From NCBI GenBank assembly GCA_963971405.1, contig OZ020485.1:16120001-16184000 (forward strand): a stretch of DNA of 64,000 nucleotides. The letters run 5' to 3'. The stretch is from Psococerastis gibbosa (Eukaryota; Arthropoda; Insecta; Psocodea; Psocidae). Of this stretch, positions 41,670-52,372 are shown one piece after another. Within the stretch, counting starts at the first letter, position 1, and each line of letters begins with the position of its first letter. The notes under the pieces were generated by a model, which saw only the letters and a list, made by a program, of their open reading frames with translations, made no database searches and was not told the DNA's origin. A program made the position numbers and the translations under genes.

Positions 41670-42870
41670 TGGAAATTCGGGCTGGGCGAACAGTTGGACC
41701 AAAAAAAATTAAGCTTTTGCAGTTTTACAATTAAATATTAATAATCTATAAAATAGAATGCATAATGGTTTTATTAAATACAGATTGAATTTTACTCAAA
41801 TCCGATATTAAAAAGTAACGAGGTTTTTTGCTAAATGAGAACAAAAAACAATATTTCAATCAGGTACTCTAGCCACTATTATTAGTCAGCTAAAAGTAAA
41901 CCTTTCATCCCGACGACGCATAAAAAAAACTCATTTTGCATAAATGTGGCAGACATGTCTATATAAAAGCAGGTAATATTCTCATTTACCATTACTATTT
42001 GCACTAATAAAGACAATGGTAAAATAGCAGATATTGTATTTTTCAATGAGCACTGGCTGGCTGCTGACCTATTTTAAACGGAAAATTCCTGGAAATGTGA
42101 CTGGAAAAATAGATCCAGTTCTCATTTCCCGTATGGAACACACTTCAATTTTCCATTGTTTTCTCTATTTTAATTATAATTTTAAACAAAGGAACCCAAC
42201 TTATTTATCCATCACGGGTTTAAAACTGTTTCAAATATTATCAAAACTCCTTTGCATAACTAGAAGTATAAAGTTTTGATTAAATTATTGCATGGAAATT
42301 TGAATGTTAACTTGAAATTGTAGTCTGTATTTGAAGACAATACTAAGAGGGCAGATGTGATTGCCAGAGGTGGATCGCGGCTTGGATTTTTCCTGTGTTA
42401 TGAGCGACTGTAAAATTCCCCTTCTTCTTCTTCCTCTTCCCTCTTAGTGCAGCATGCACAGCGTGAGGGGGTCCCCCTGGACTGGACTCCATTTCTTATA
42501 CTCGCCCCGGTTGGACACTATAACGTCTTGAGACCGGCCATTTTTTTCCCCATTGCTGCGGTGGGTTGTTCGACACTTTCCTCGAGAGTTGTCCTCGGTC
42601 TGCAGATGGGTGTTCTACCTTCCGCCAACCTCCGGGGGGGCTTATTCTTCTATTCACCTAACCGTCCTAACCTAACCTGACTGTAAAATACGTGCAAGTT
42701 TTCGGAACGTTGGCTGATGAAAAGTGGATTGGGTCACTCAAAGCGGTGCATAGGTGTTCCAAACTCCCAAGGTGTGCTCGGCTTGAACTGTACATTGTTC
42801 AACTAGTTTAATGAACATAAAACTAGAAATGCCATCATCACATTTACTCTTGAATTTTTATATGTATATA
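41670..42870. other. No gene seen
   Basis: AT-rich. The part at 42420-42680 has GC-richer sequence with GAGTTGTCCTCGGTCTGCAG and CCGCCAACCTCCGG that looks like a dispersed repeat, but I found no second copy. Confidence 0.3.
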
Positions 42871-42874
42871 AAGT

Positions 42875-43110
42875 GTCAGGACATGTAGCGTGGTGGTACG
42901 GACTCTGACTATCACCCGAAAGGTTGTTGGTTCGAGTCCCACACTGGCTACATTTTCTTACCATGCTTCGGAGGGCATGTACAGCAGGCGGTCCCGGGCC
43001 TTCCTAGTTAAGTGTAAGAGAGGGCTTTATGGCCCTAACTCCGCTAGGTTGGCTTAGTAATAGAAACAATAAAAAGTCCTTATTTATTTATTTTATTTTA
43101 TTTTATTTAT
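42875..43110 (+). mobile_element. SINE-A copy with (TTTA)n/(TTTTA)n tail
   Basis: TGTCAGGACATGTAGCGTGG head, GGTTCGAGTCCC B box, GGTCCCGGGCCTTCC, CCCTAACTCCGCTAGG, then AGTCCTTATTTATTTATTTTA tail. The best-preserved copy in the window. Confidence 0.85.
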
Positions 43111-43139
43111 ATAGTATATAAAGCTTAACAAGCCACTAT

Positions 43140-43365
43140 ATACCGTAACACACTTCAGGAAAATTAAAAAAAGAAGACTAATTCCGAAGTGGGGCATAAC
43201 CCCGGAAGCTTTCCATGCGAGTATTAACATGAGCTAAGCCTGTTTTCGTCCCTGTCACAAACAGTAGCACTAAAAATACTCTTTTAATTGTCAATACAAA
43301 CCGTAACGCACATGAGAAAAAAAACTCATTCCGAGATTAAGCATAACCCCGGAAACACGCGTTCC
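43140..43365 (+). repeat. Short direct repeat pair, ~160 bp apart
   Basis: ACCGTAAC(A/G)CAC, ATTCCGA and GCATAACCCCGGAA occur in the same order at 43143-43210 and 43300-43352. Possibly a two-unit tandem repeat or a repeat terminus. Confidence 0.4.
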
Positions 43366-43639
43366 AGCTGTCAAAACCAAAAACAGACGGGTAAGTCGTA
43401 ATCTTATTAACCGCGGCAAAGCCATTTGTGTGACTGTCCCGCGAACCGCAAATTAACACCTGAGAGCGCTTAGTTGGGGGGGGGGGGGGGGGCGTGTATG
43501 GGAGGGATTTGGGACAAGTCAAAATAACATGGGTCTCTCATATTGTATACAGTATATACTATTTTCCCCAGGCCATTGCATAATATTATTGTTTTGGGGG
43601 GTTTTAAAGGTGTTTAAGGGGTTTGTGATGGCGATGCCC

Positions 43640-43880
43640 CTTCCACTTCTTCATCAGGCTCTACAGCCCTTGCTGTGCTTTAGCCTGCTCAACGACACTC
43701 CTCCAGACACGGACTCCCAACTCGCGGAGGTCAGTTTCTGATTTGTTCTTCCAGCGGTTTCCTGGACGTTCTTAGTCTTCTTCCCGTATTCTTGCTTCGT
43801 ATATTTTGCTCGCCATGCGGTCTTTTGGCATTCTTATGACGCTGTTCTTTTACAAAACGTAATACAGTCTGCAATGCCCC
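43640..43880 (-). repeat. Repeat X, left part, inverted
   Basis: CACTCCTCCAGACACGGACT, CCAACTCGCGGAGGTCAG and the terminal TTTTACAAAACGTAATAC match 8546-8700 in reverse (GTACGTTTTGTAAAAG ... CTCTGCGAGTTGGGAG). A short further X piece is at 44095-44180 on +. Confidence 0.5.
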
Positions 43881-44659
43881 TACTAGTGTATATATGATAA
43901 AAAATGGATGGCCATGGCACCAGTCCAGGGGTTAGTAGAATGCTGTCTTGTCACTGTGACTGTGCTCTATATTACAGGTGTAGTACTCGGGGAAATGGCC
44001 GGCAGCCGTGCTATCTAGGAAAGTAAGGTAGAGTTTAGACTCTTACGCAAACTTGGCTATTTCCGACTCTCAGTTATGCGTGAATGTTAAGCATACTTCA
44101 GAATTTCGACAGTCACTTGCAGCCGGTGTTGGTTCACATCAGGGACATGTACTAGATTGCCATTGCATTGCCATTCCAAAAATTCTCATTATCGACAGTC
44201 GAGACTGAAAACGTACCACGCATTACAATTAAAAATAGATAATCTGCAAAATATGCATGCAGTAATGGGGTCCTCAGTGAGCAAACAATCGAAAATTTCC
44301 GGGAATATTTTCGAAAAAGCCCAAAGGCACTTGCATGGATATACACAACAGTTCATTATTTATTTCTTGCGTAAATTAAAAGTCCATTTTCAGCATCGAA
44401 CGGTTCCATTTGAGCGGCAATGAATATTTTATAATGCTATGCGAAATTTTCGTAGCTTGGTCAGCATTATTGTTGGTTATGGTGCTACAGTTTTTCAAAA
44501 ATACAAAGCGTTCCAGTTACTCCGGCGCGGGATCAGGGAAGTCCTGGGGTTTTAATTCCACATCCCCAACTCCTTGAAATTTTTTAAAAATGTGAGATTT
44601 GTGCCCAATTTCAGTGCTTTTTATATTTGACTTCAAATCAGTACTCAAATAAGGCGTTT

Positions 44660-44850
44660 TTTTCTATTACTAAGCCAACCTTGCGGAGTTGGGGCTATAA
44701 AGCCCTCTCTTACACTCAACAAGGAAAGCCCGAGACCGCCTGCTTTACATGTCCTCCGAAGCATGCCCAGAAATGTTTCAAGTTTGAGGCTCGAACCAAC
44801 AACCTTACGGTTGGAGTCGCAGTCCTTACCATTGATTTGCTTGCAAGTCA
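44660..44850 (-). mobile_element. SINE-A copy, inverted, diverged
   Basis: CTATTACTAAGCCAACCTTG, GGAGTTGGGGCTATAAAGCC, GACCGCCTGCTTTACATG, GCTCGAACCAACAACC (B box). The tRNA-like head is incomplete. Confidence 0.7.
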
Positions 44851-44869
44851 GCACCTGTAGATCGGGTTT

Positions 44870-45740
44870 ATGTACGCAGTATGCGACATCCCAATGATAG
44901 GCCTGAGAATTGGTAGAAGATCCTCACTTTATTACTGCTTGATTGCCTCTATATGAGATGTTGTGGTCAGCATCACGCAGCGGCGTTTTATTCCCTAACA
45001 ATGAAGATAAGGCACCCATTAAGGTTCGGCGGACATTTTTTTAATTAACGTTGAGTTTCGAACCTCAAATTTTCCTTAGTTTCCTTTTATAGTACAGCTC
45101 TCTACCAACTAGACTATTACTCGTACATTATACAATACATATACATAATTATGTATATACATTATCACATAGCTGAGCTGAGATATTGCAATTTGCCGTG
45201 TTAATCAAGTAATTGCGTAGGTAATTACAGGTTGCAATCAACAGTGATTACTGTCTATACGTGTGCATATTTGGAAATAGCTAATAACAGGTACAGGTAT
45301 TTCCATTTGCCAAGATATAGGGGTGAAATATTGGAGTCAATATACGTACGTACGTACGTACAAGAGGGTGTTGATTGCATATTCCAATATCCGGGCAATT
45401 AAATTGTGGTGCCTGCAATGATAATAATAATAATAATGAGGTATGACGTCAACCCTGCTTCGCGGGGCATGGCAATACTGTATGGAGGGGGGGGGGGGGG
45501 GGTGGGTGACGACAGGTCCTCTTTTCCGCATCTCATGTAAGAATTTCATAGCGCGCACTGAATCATGGAAATTGGTATTAATATAAAAAAATAATCATTC
45601 ATTTGCAAACAGATCTAAAATGTCAATAAAATGCAAATCAAACAGGAAATTGGCTACAATTTAAATTGGTTTCGGAAGATCCAGGATAGAAAGCTACATA
45701 GCAGAGATGGGACATTTGAGCCCGCCAAAAATTTAAATAA
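44870..45740. other. No gene seen; microsatellites
   Basis: Contains (CGTA)n at 45344-45360, (TAA)n at 45418-45437 and a long G run at 45486-45502. No supportable exon. Confidence 0.35.
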
Positions 45741-45745
45741 GATAA

Positions 45746-45870
45746 TTTTACAATAGAAAGAAGGAAAGAAAATTGTCTTTATTTTCCATATAGGCGAATG
45801 GAAAGTGCTATTCAAAATTGTTTTGATTACATTTCTAACCCTAAGAGTAAGTTAGTAGTAATCGCCATAG
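45746..45870. repeat. Hairpin-module tail (inverted) beside a fold-back MITE fragment
   Basis: 45746-45784 is the inverse of GGCGAATTTT-type module (CTTTATTTTCCATATAGGCG). Then AATGGAAAGTGCTATTCAAA and GTTTTGATTACATTTCTAACC match the loop and arm of the family at 5981-6450. Confidence 0.5.
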
Positions 45871-47129
45871 AAGGTCGCTACACCAAACCTGAAAAATTCC
45901 TCGTAGTACTATGCAAGAAAAAGTCTTTTGCTAATTAAACAGACTATATCGTTACAACGTACAACGTAACAAGTATTAAAATTAATAAAAAAATCTATGT
46001 TGAGTTGATTCAGGGTTGGCCAATGTCAACGGGTAGCTTACTCTTAAGTGAATTAATACATAGAGACGGATCCAGCCCCTTCTGGAGAAAAACCTATGTA
46101 TAGGATCGATTAAATCAAAGCGTTATAAATTAATTTACAATAGATTTACCAAATTTGGGGGGAGGGGGAGGCAGCTACCCCCTCTTCCCCTGAATCCGCC
46201 CATGACTACAGTACTACCCAGACATTTCCAGAACAAAACTATTCTCTTTTTTTAAGCCCAACCCATGCATCTCTGTCAGAAAATATCAACCCCTAACAAC
46301 TGAACATATTTATGGAACCGTCCCCCCTATTCCCGGCACAATATTTTATAAAGCAAAGCCAGCCACCAAGAAGTGAATTGAGAATCTATTCGTAACCGGT
46401 TACTCCAGCCAGTGAATATGATTTATACCTCATGTTTACTTTATATAAGCTGAAATTTGCTCTCCCTCCCCCTGTCTCCTACAGGCTGGAAACCGTCCAA
46501 CCCTTCCGCTAGGCCTACCCTATTAAATTGCATTTGACATGAAAAAAATGAGGATATTAAATATTTCTATTTCCGGTAGGCAGTAAGTGTATTTTGGTAG
46601 GGAATAAAAATTTGACAAACTGCTGGTGGAAGTAAATTGTTTTAGCTGTAATCCGTTTATGGAGTGGGGTGCAGCCGCAGTTCGTTTTTCATCAATTTCA
46701 TAGTGGGGATGTCAAATCACGGAATTTCACTTTATCGCATCTTTCGTCATGAAATTTCGATAGTAGATCCATAAATGAGAGGAGAGAAGTTATGGTCCTC
46801 TGCATTTTGATACACAGTAGCTGGCACTAGCATAGTTTTTCTTCGGTTTTCGAAGGTGTGACACAATTCAAGGTTGGATTAATCAAATACTTGGCAAAAC
46901 AGAGTGATCGCCGATTACACACTATCATATCTATATCTAAATGTATTTTTATGCATTTTTCTTGAGAGTACTTTCATATCTTTGCGGCCGTGGAAAGAGG
47001 AATTAATTGGTTTCATCAAAAACATGTCATTCCTCGTTTAAAAAAATAATTTGAAATCTCTCCCTTAAGGAGCAACTACCAGTAGAACTATAGCTAAGCT
47101 TAATTTACAATTATTTTGATTATGCAGGG
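45871..47129. other. No gene seen
   Basis: AT-rich, with a poly-G repeat at about 46070-46205 (ACGGATCCAGCCCC ... GAATCCGCCCATG). No exon found. Confidence 0.35.
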
Positions 47130-47300
47130 CCATAACCAAATTTTTATTTGCGGGGGGGGGGGGGTCAATCTGATATCACTGGAGGTAAGGTATCCTCAAA
47201 ATATGTAAAACTCCATTCCATACAGGGTACGCTGCAAATTTTCGGGGGGTGGGAAGGGGGGGTCCGGGCCCCTGGACCCCACCGCTGGCCACGACCTTGC
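47130..47300. repeat. Poly-G repeat ('ggccataacc')
   Basis: GGGCCATAACCAAATTTT, G run at 47153-47164, GATATCACTGGAGGTAAGG (resembling the R1 GACGTCACTGGAGGTGAGG block), a second G/C-rich run and CGCTGGCCACGACCTTG. The f-copy insertion at 38078-38240 is a relative (CTCCATTCTATCTAGTGTAC vs CTCCATTCCATACAGGGTAC). Confidence 0.5.
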
Positions 47301-47361
47301 CAATATGTTATAGCCGCTTCAATACATCTATAGAAGAGACAATAAGAATATTCAGGTCCTA

Positions 47362-47743
47362 AAGGCGCCCATTCCATCGACCAGCTAGGGCTATTTACAA
47401 AAACGGTGACATGGTAGCAGACATTCAAGACTTAGGTGGCGTTTCCATCGATCTCGCACTGCAGAATGCAAATGACATTGACGGAAATTAGAATTTTTCT
47501 TTTTATAGAAATCTATTAAAATGTTTGTACTTAACATATCCCATGACGCCATTTTTTAATTTTAGTTTGTTTGTGATTTTACTGTATGATCATTGATCAA
47601 TTTTAACTATGGCATAGAGGAAAATAAACATTTCCGTCAATTCTGCAATGCAAGGTCGGTGGAAGCCCCGCATAAGTCTTGAATGTCTGCTACCACTCAC
47701 TGTTTTTGTAAATAGCCCTAGCCGGTCGGTGGAATGGGCGCCT
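47362..47743. mobile_element. Fold-back element F copy 3
   Basis: Ends AAGGCGCCCATTCCATCGAC and, inverted, GTCGGTGGAATGGGCGCCT, TA on both sides. Arms and loop as in the other F copies. Confidence 0.8.
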
Positions 47744-47745
47744 TA

Positions 47746-49194
47746 AGGACTGCCTACATGTCTCCTTGTCCCTTTTAGTCAAGCTATCCTAACTATATGT
47801 TGTTGTTGTTTTAATTTAATAAATCATTTGATGTGAATTTGATTTGATATCATTCCTTTAAGACCGCTAAACTGTTTATTACCGAATATATAAGGTCATT
47901 TGGTGTCAGCTCTCCCATACCTAGGAAGATCAATTGTACAATGAATTTGAGGAGGCTTTGCTGTTAATAACGCTACACTAACGCGATTTTTCCTTTTCAT
48001 TTTATTTTACCTTTTATTGTTTTTTTTTTGTTTTACACCAAACAGGATCTTCTAACCCTTTAGGACTAAAAACAAATATTGATAAAATTTCTTTTCACCC
48101 TTACTTTTCATTCCTGCGTATACCAAGCTGTTCCTAAGGCGTATTCGCCATAGACAGTATAGAAGTTCTATAATAGAATCCCACGGATACTCCAAACATA
48201 CTCATGCTCTACTTTAATTAATTAATTAATTAAACTAATACATGCTTTGGACAGACGGAACAGGACGCCATTTTGTAAAAATACATGGGAAATATACATT
48301 GTCTTTAGCAATAAATTGTTAAATTTCTCATACTGACCATAAATTTCCAGCAATAAGAAACAATCCACGGTAAGCGATAAAAAGACAAGACAGCAAACCA
48401 AAAAAGTGCCAAAAAAGACGGAGAAAAGAAAATGAAGATAATTGCCTTTTCGAGTAAGGGTTGATGTTACCCTCTTCTAATCCAAAAAAGGCTCCACTCC
48501 CAAGAAAAACCTCGCCGTCACGTTCCGGGGAAAAAGTAACTCGAAATTTGAATTGTAGTGCCGGATGAATTGGGAGGCTGTCGGGGGCAGGAAGGCGCGA
48601 CTGCCAAGCCACTTTGGCAAAAGACTAAAACTCGGACTTCTTTTTACCCCCTTTTTCTCTAAAGGTTGGATAACGTTTTTTATTCATCTCCCTCCCAAAA
48701 ATGAGCTCCAGCCACAGACGTGTTCATTTGTATAAAATGTTTTATTTCCAAACGGGAAATTTTTTATCAAAGATTTTTTTTAGTCAAAAGAGCTGCAAAT
48801 TAGTATTTAGCCAATGTAAAGTGTATATTTTGGCGTATATTCCGAGAGATACTTAAAAGAATATGTGGGTTTATTGTTCCTCTTTGGTTTTGTGTTTTAC
48901 ATTGGAGCAGCGGCTTATTTCAGTGAAGAGAGCGCTGGGCTGTGAACCGAAAGCTCGGAGGTCGAAACTTGACACTCCTTAGTCTACCTAGTCAGTACCC
49001 CTTCTGGGCGTCAAGGGACTTTTAATTCATGCAACACAATCCTTGTCCTTCGCAAGAGTTTTTCCTTGGAAATGGGTTCAACTATGGAACTTACATAGCG
49101 CCAAGCCATCGTAGTTGAACTTGCAATGATTTGAATGAGTGAACGTCCTCATTATAGTGCATTGCGAACTACTAGACTTCAGGGTGCGACCTGT
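47746..49194. other. No gene seen; tRNA-like stretch at 48905-48985
   Basis: AT-rich with no supportable exon. At 48905-48985, GAGAGCGCTGGGCTGTGAAC and GGAGGTCGAAACTTGACA resemble an anticodon arm and a TPsiC arm of a decayed tRNA or SINE head, but an acceptor stem is not evident. Confidence 0.3.
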
Positions 49195-49903
49195 CCACCT
49201 GACGTCACTGGAGGTGAAGTAAATTCTAGATAGGTCAAACATTACATTACAATACCACACAGCAATAATGGCAGGGCACGCAATGCATTTGAGCGTGAAT
49301 TTTCGTTTTTTCAAAAACACTTTGTTTTTGCTCAAAACCAAATAGTTTTTTGGGAATGCAACCTGTCCGGTTTTGTTACTCAATTTAACACCTAAAACAT
49401 GACTGAAGGTAGAAATCAGCGAACGAAAGGTTTAGCAGATAAATTATATTTTAGTCATTTTTCATTAAAATTTAGTTATTTTTATTTTTTTACCCCCAGA
49501 AGCAAACTATCAAGGGGCAAGCGACCCCCCGCATTTTGTTAACATTAATAACGACTACAATATATGTGAATTTAAAAGAAATCGTTGGAGCCGTTTTTGA
49601 GAAATAATGTTTTTAGACGTTTTTTTGGAGTTTTTTGAGAATAAAACCCCCCCAAATTGAGTTAGCCCAAAATAAAAATAAATTGTCGATGTATGACTTT
49701 TGTGAACCTACATGCCATATTTCATCAAAATCGACCGAGTAGTTTGACCGGAAATTCATGAACAGACAGACAGACATTTCGTAAAAAACACATTTTTGGG
49801 TTCCTGGGACCTCAAAACGTGTAAGTCCGTTGAAATCTCGGAATCGAAAATTTGGACCATCACAAAAGCTTTCCTTATACTACGTATAAATTAGAAAGCA
49901 ACA
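49195..49903 (+). repeat. R1 repeat copy h, 5' truncated
   Basis: Starts at CCACCTGACGTCACTGGAGG without the 5' 100 bp and without poly-G, and runs to GTATAAATTAGAAAGC. The (GACA)n run is only three units. Confidence 0.85.
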
Positions 49904-50132
49904 CGAAAATAATTATTGGAAACTTGAAATAAAATACAGTAGGTCTTGGCACTGAACTACAAAATCCGACCGATACCAGTCCTAAACATTAATCGATCAA
50001 ATATCAGCACGTAGTTGTAGGCACAAACTGCTGGAGCTTGGTCCTAGAAATTAACGATTTTCCAGTCACATCCCATGGTGGTCCACGGACAAAAAAGGTT
50101 GGGAACCCCTGGTTTAGATCGTTTTCCACTAC

Positions 50133-50460
50133 ACTACACTATCCGATTTTTAAATACAATACAATCTCACATGAAATATCAGTCATAAAGCCATAAATGA
50201 AGTATCATAAAATAGAAAAAATTCTCTACATTTTGATTTACATTATGTAGCCATCACTAACACCGATCGGCCGGTAACATTATTGAGCTTGATTTGTTAA
50301 AAAAACAACGGCCACTGACGTTGTCAACCTGTGGCCAATCGGTGTCAGTAATGGCCACATACTATGTTTCAAAATATAGAGGAACATTTCTTCTATTTAA
50401 TGACATCTCATTTATGGCTTTATGACGGTTATTTACTTTGAAAATCGGACTGTGTGGGGT
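50133..50460. mobile_element. Fold-back MITE with ~130 bp arms
   Basis: Left arm: CCGATTTTTAAATAC, GTCATAAAGCCATAAATGA, CACTAACACCGATCGGCC. The right arm is the inverse: GGCCAATCGGTGTCAGT, TCATTTATGGCTTTATGAC, GAAAATCGG. No coding. A weaker relative seems present at 11340-11470. Confidence 0.7.
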
Positions 50461-51065
50461 GTCCAGTTGTATTTTGTGAGTTCTATGTAAAAGAGAAATG
50501 CCGTTAAAAGTATGTATTAAATATAAGCTGACAGGCCGTGGTCAAAAGGACCTTCGTCTACATTGGCATCTTCAGTGGAAGTTGGTAACTCAACGTAGTC
50601 TATAAGTTTTACTGTATATGTCCAATTTGTCATTTGATTTATTACTTGCGCAACTGAATATTACATTTATCTTTACAAGCTTCAAAGCATAGTAGACCAA
50701 TTTTTATTTCATTTATTTTTATTCGAATGGTAACACAACTCCCACAACAGAGTAAGTAGATTACGGTGAGAAAATTTCAATTTTCCTATGAACTGGAAAA
50801 CCGAGTTATTGGATCCTCCTTTAGATTATATTGAATATTTGACGCCTCCCAACCTCAGCCGTTCTTTTTCTTTACGAGGTACGCCCCAACTGAGACACTG
50901 TATGGCTTTTCTCTTCATATAAACTTATAAAAGCAATTTTGAAATTTATTTTATTTCACTAGGTCCGTTTGTCTGTTCCACTGAGACACTGAAGAGCTTT
51001 GGAATAATCAAAATATCGCTAGCAAAGAAGCGAACGTAATTTCTATGTAAAATTAAGTATAAGTA

Positions 51066-51431
51066 TGTAATAAGGTTATTAAGTACCACTTTTCTTGAAA
51101 TAAAAACTCCGTTGGGTTTCTGCAATAAAAACAGTTTCATTTATTTATTTTTTTGTTTACAAGATAAAATTACAAAAGACAGTTAAAAATAATCTTACCT
51201 GCAATAAAAACAGAAAACAACATCAAAAGTTTTTACTCCGGGTGATTTACTTGTTATTCCTTATTTAAATTAATCTTTAAAAACAATAGAAATTTTCTAC
51301 GATATTTCGATATTTTTAGGTTAGAATCTCGACCATGGAGTAATGAGTCTATAACTCTGTGCGAAACGCGGCAAATTCAAACTTAAAGAACATGACGTCT
51401 CCTATAAATGGGAGTCGTTATTTTCTTTATA
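51066..51431 (-). repeat. 3' LTR
   Basis: In sense it starts TATAAAGAAAATAACGACTC and ends CCTTATTACA, so it lacks the usual TG...CA pair at the 5' end. It has AATAAATAAATG near its end as a candidate polyadenylation signal. Confidence 0.9.
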
Positions 51432-51443
51432 TCTCCCCACCAC
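51432..51443 (-). promoter_or_regulatory. Polypurine tract
   Basis: In sense GTGGTGGGGAGA sits directly before the 3' LTR and would prime plus-strand DNA synthesis. This supports the LTR border. Confidence 0.75.
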
Positions 51444-51449
51444 GATGGA

Positions 51450-51480
51450 GAACAATCACATAACAGATATGTGATTGTTC
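51450..51480 (-). other. Perfect 13 bp hairpin between pol stop and polypurine tract
   Basis: GAACAATCACATA (51450-51462) and TATGTGATTGTTC (51468-51480) are exact inverse complements with a five-base loop. The stem starts one base after the integrase stop codon. Confidence 0.85.
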
Positions 51481-51481
51481 G

Positions 51482-52372
51482 TCAAGTCGCAACGTCAGCC
51501 ACCGGAATTATTTTAGTTATATGAAAAAGGTTTGATTCCGTTTTCTTGTGTCCGGTGTCAACCTCGTAGATCGAATTTGAGATTTTCTTTAGTATTTTGT
51601 ATGGTCCGATTCTTATTTCGTCCAGCTTTTTCCTATTGAGGCGGTTTCCATTTTCCACATATACGAAGTCCCCGGCATCCAATGTAATTTCTTTCCTGTG
51701 TTTGTTGTATCGCTCTGCATTTTGATTATGGGATTTTTTTGTGTTTTCATAGGCCAATTGTCGATCTCTTCCTAGATCTTCCTTAGTACATTTTGTCTTC
51801 AATTCGTGGGGCAAAATATTGACATTTTCACCTTCCATTAAGTATTTCGGCGCAAATCCAGTAACTGTGTGTTCCGTTTCATTGTATCTTCTAACACATT
51901 CTTGAGCTATTGATGACCATGTGTTTTTATTTTCGTTTTCATTTATTTTGCATCTTATTTTATTTACCAGCGTTTGATTTAACCTTTCATTAAGCCCATT
52001 TGAAAATGGGGCGTCTACGGCAGTAAAAATCATTTTTATGTTCTTCTTCATTAAAAAATTTTTATACTCCTTTGAATTTATGCCAGGGTATTGATCTGTT
52101 AGTATTGTTCCTATATCGTTACTTTCTGTCACTTTCGTTGTTAATTTTATAAAGTCATTGGCGGTTTGGTTTTTCGATGTTAAAATATAAGCGTATCTAG
52201 TAAAGTGATCAACCAAAAGGTGTAAATATTTTTTTGTTGACCGCGAACCCCCAAATCCGCCAATGGTATCGATGGACATAATTTCGAATGGGTAGGTAGC
52301 TGGGCCTAAATGTGATAGGAACCCATATTTAGATTTTTTTCTTGATTTGTTTTTTTTTTGCATACAGAACAA
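51482..52372 (-). CDS. Integrase core of the LTR retrotransposon (separate -1 frame)
   Basis: This frame carries the catalytic core of retroviral-type integrase, which inserts the DNA copy. The triad is D35 in SIDTIGG, D93 in LTDQYPG and E129 in NERLNQ, with exactly 35 residues between the last two (DX35E). The C-terminal part includes the GPYKILKKISNSIYEVD module of Gypsy integrases (GPY/F). The first ~17 codons overlap the upstream pol frame out of register; the frame probably is entered from pol, not started at an ATG. The stop is TGA at 51482-51484. Confidence 0.88.
   Translation of the reverse strand: MFCMQKKNKSRKKSKYGFLSHLGPATYPFEIMSIDTIGGFGGSRSTKKYLHLLVDHFTRYAYILTSKNQTANDFIKLTTKVTESNDIGTILTDQYPGINSKEYKNFLMKKNIKMIFTAVDAPFSNGLNERLNQTLVNKIRCKINENENKNTWSSIAQECVRRYNETEHTVTGFAPKYLMEGENVNILPHELKTKCTKEDLGRDRQLAYENTKKSHNQNAERYNKHRKEITLDAGDFVYVENGNRLNRKKLDEIRIGPYKILKKISNSIYEVDTGHKKTESNLFHITKIIPVADVAT

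Noticed and set aside
48328-48612. A 94-codon minus-strand frame as a gene
   Set aside because: No domain, no splice sites of quality, and no neighbouring coding sequence.
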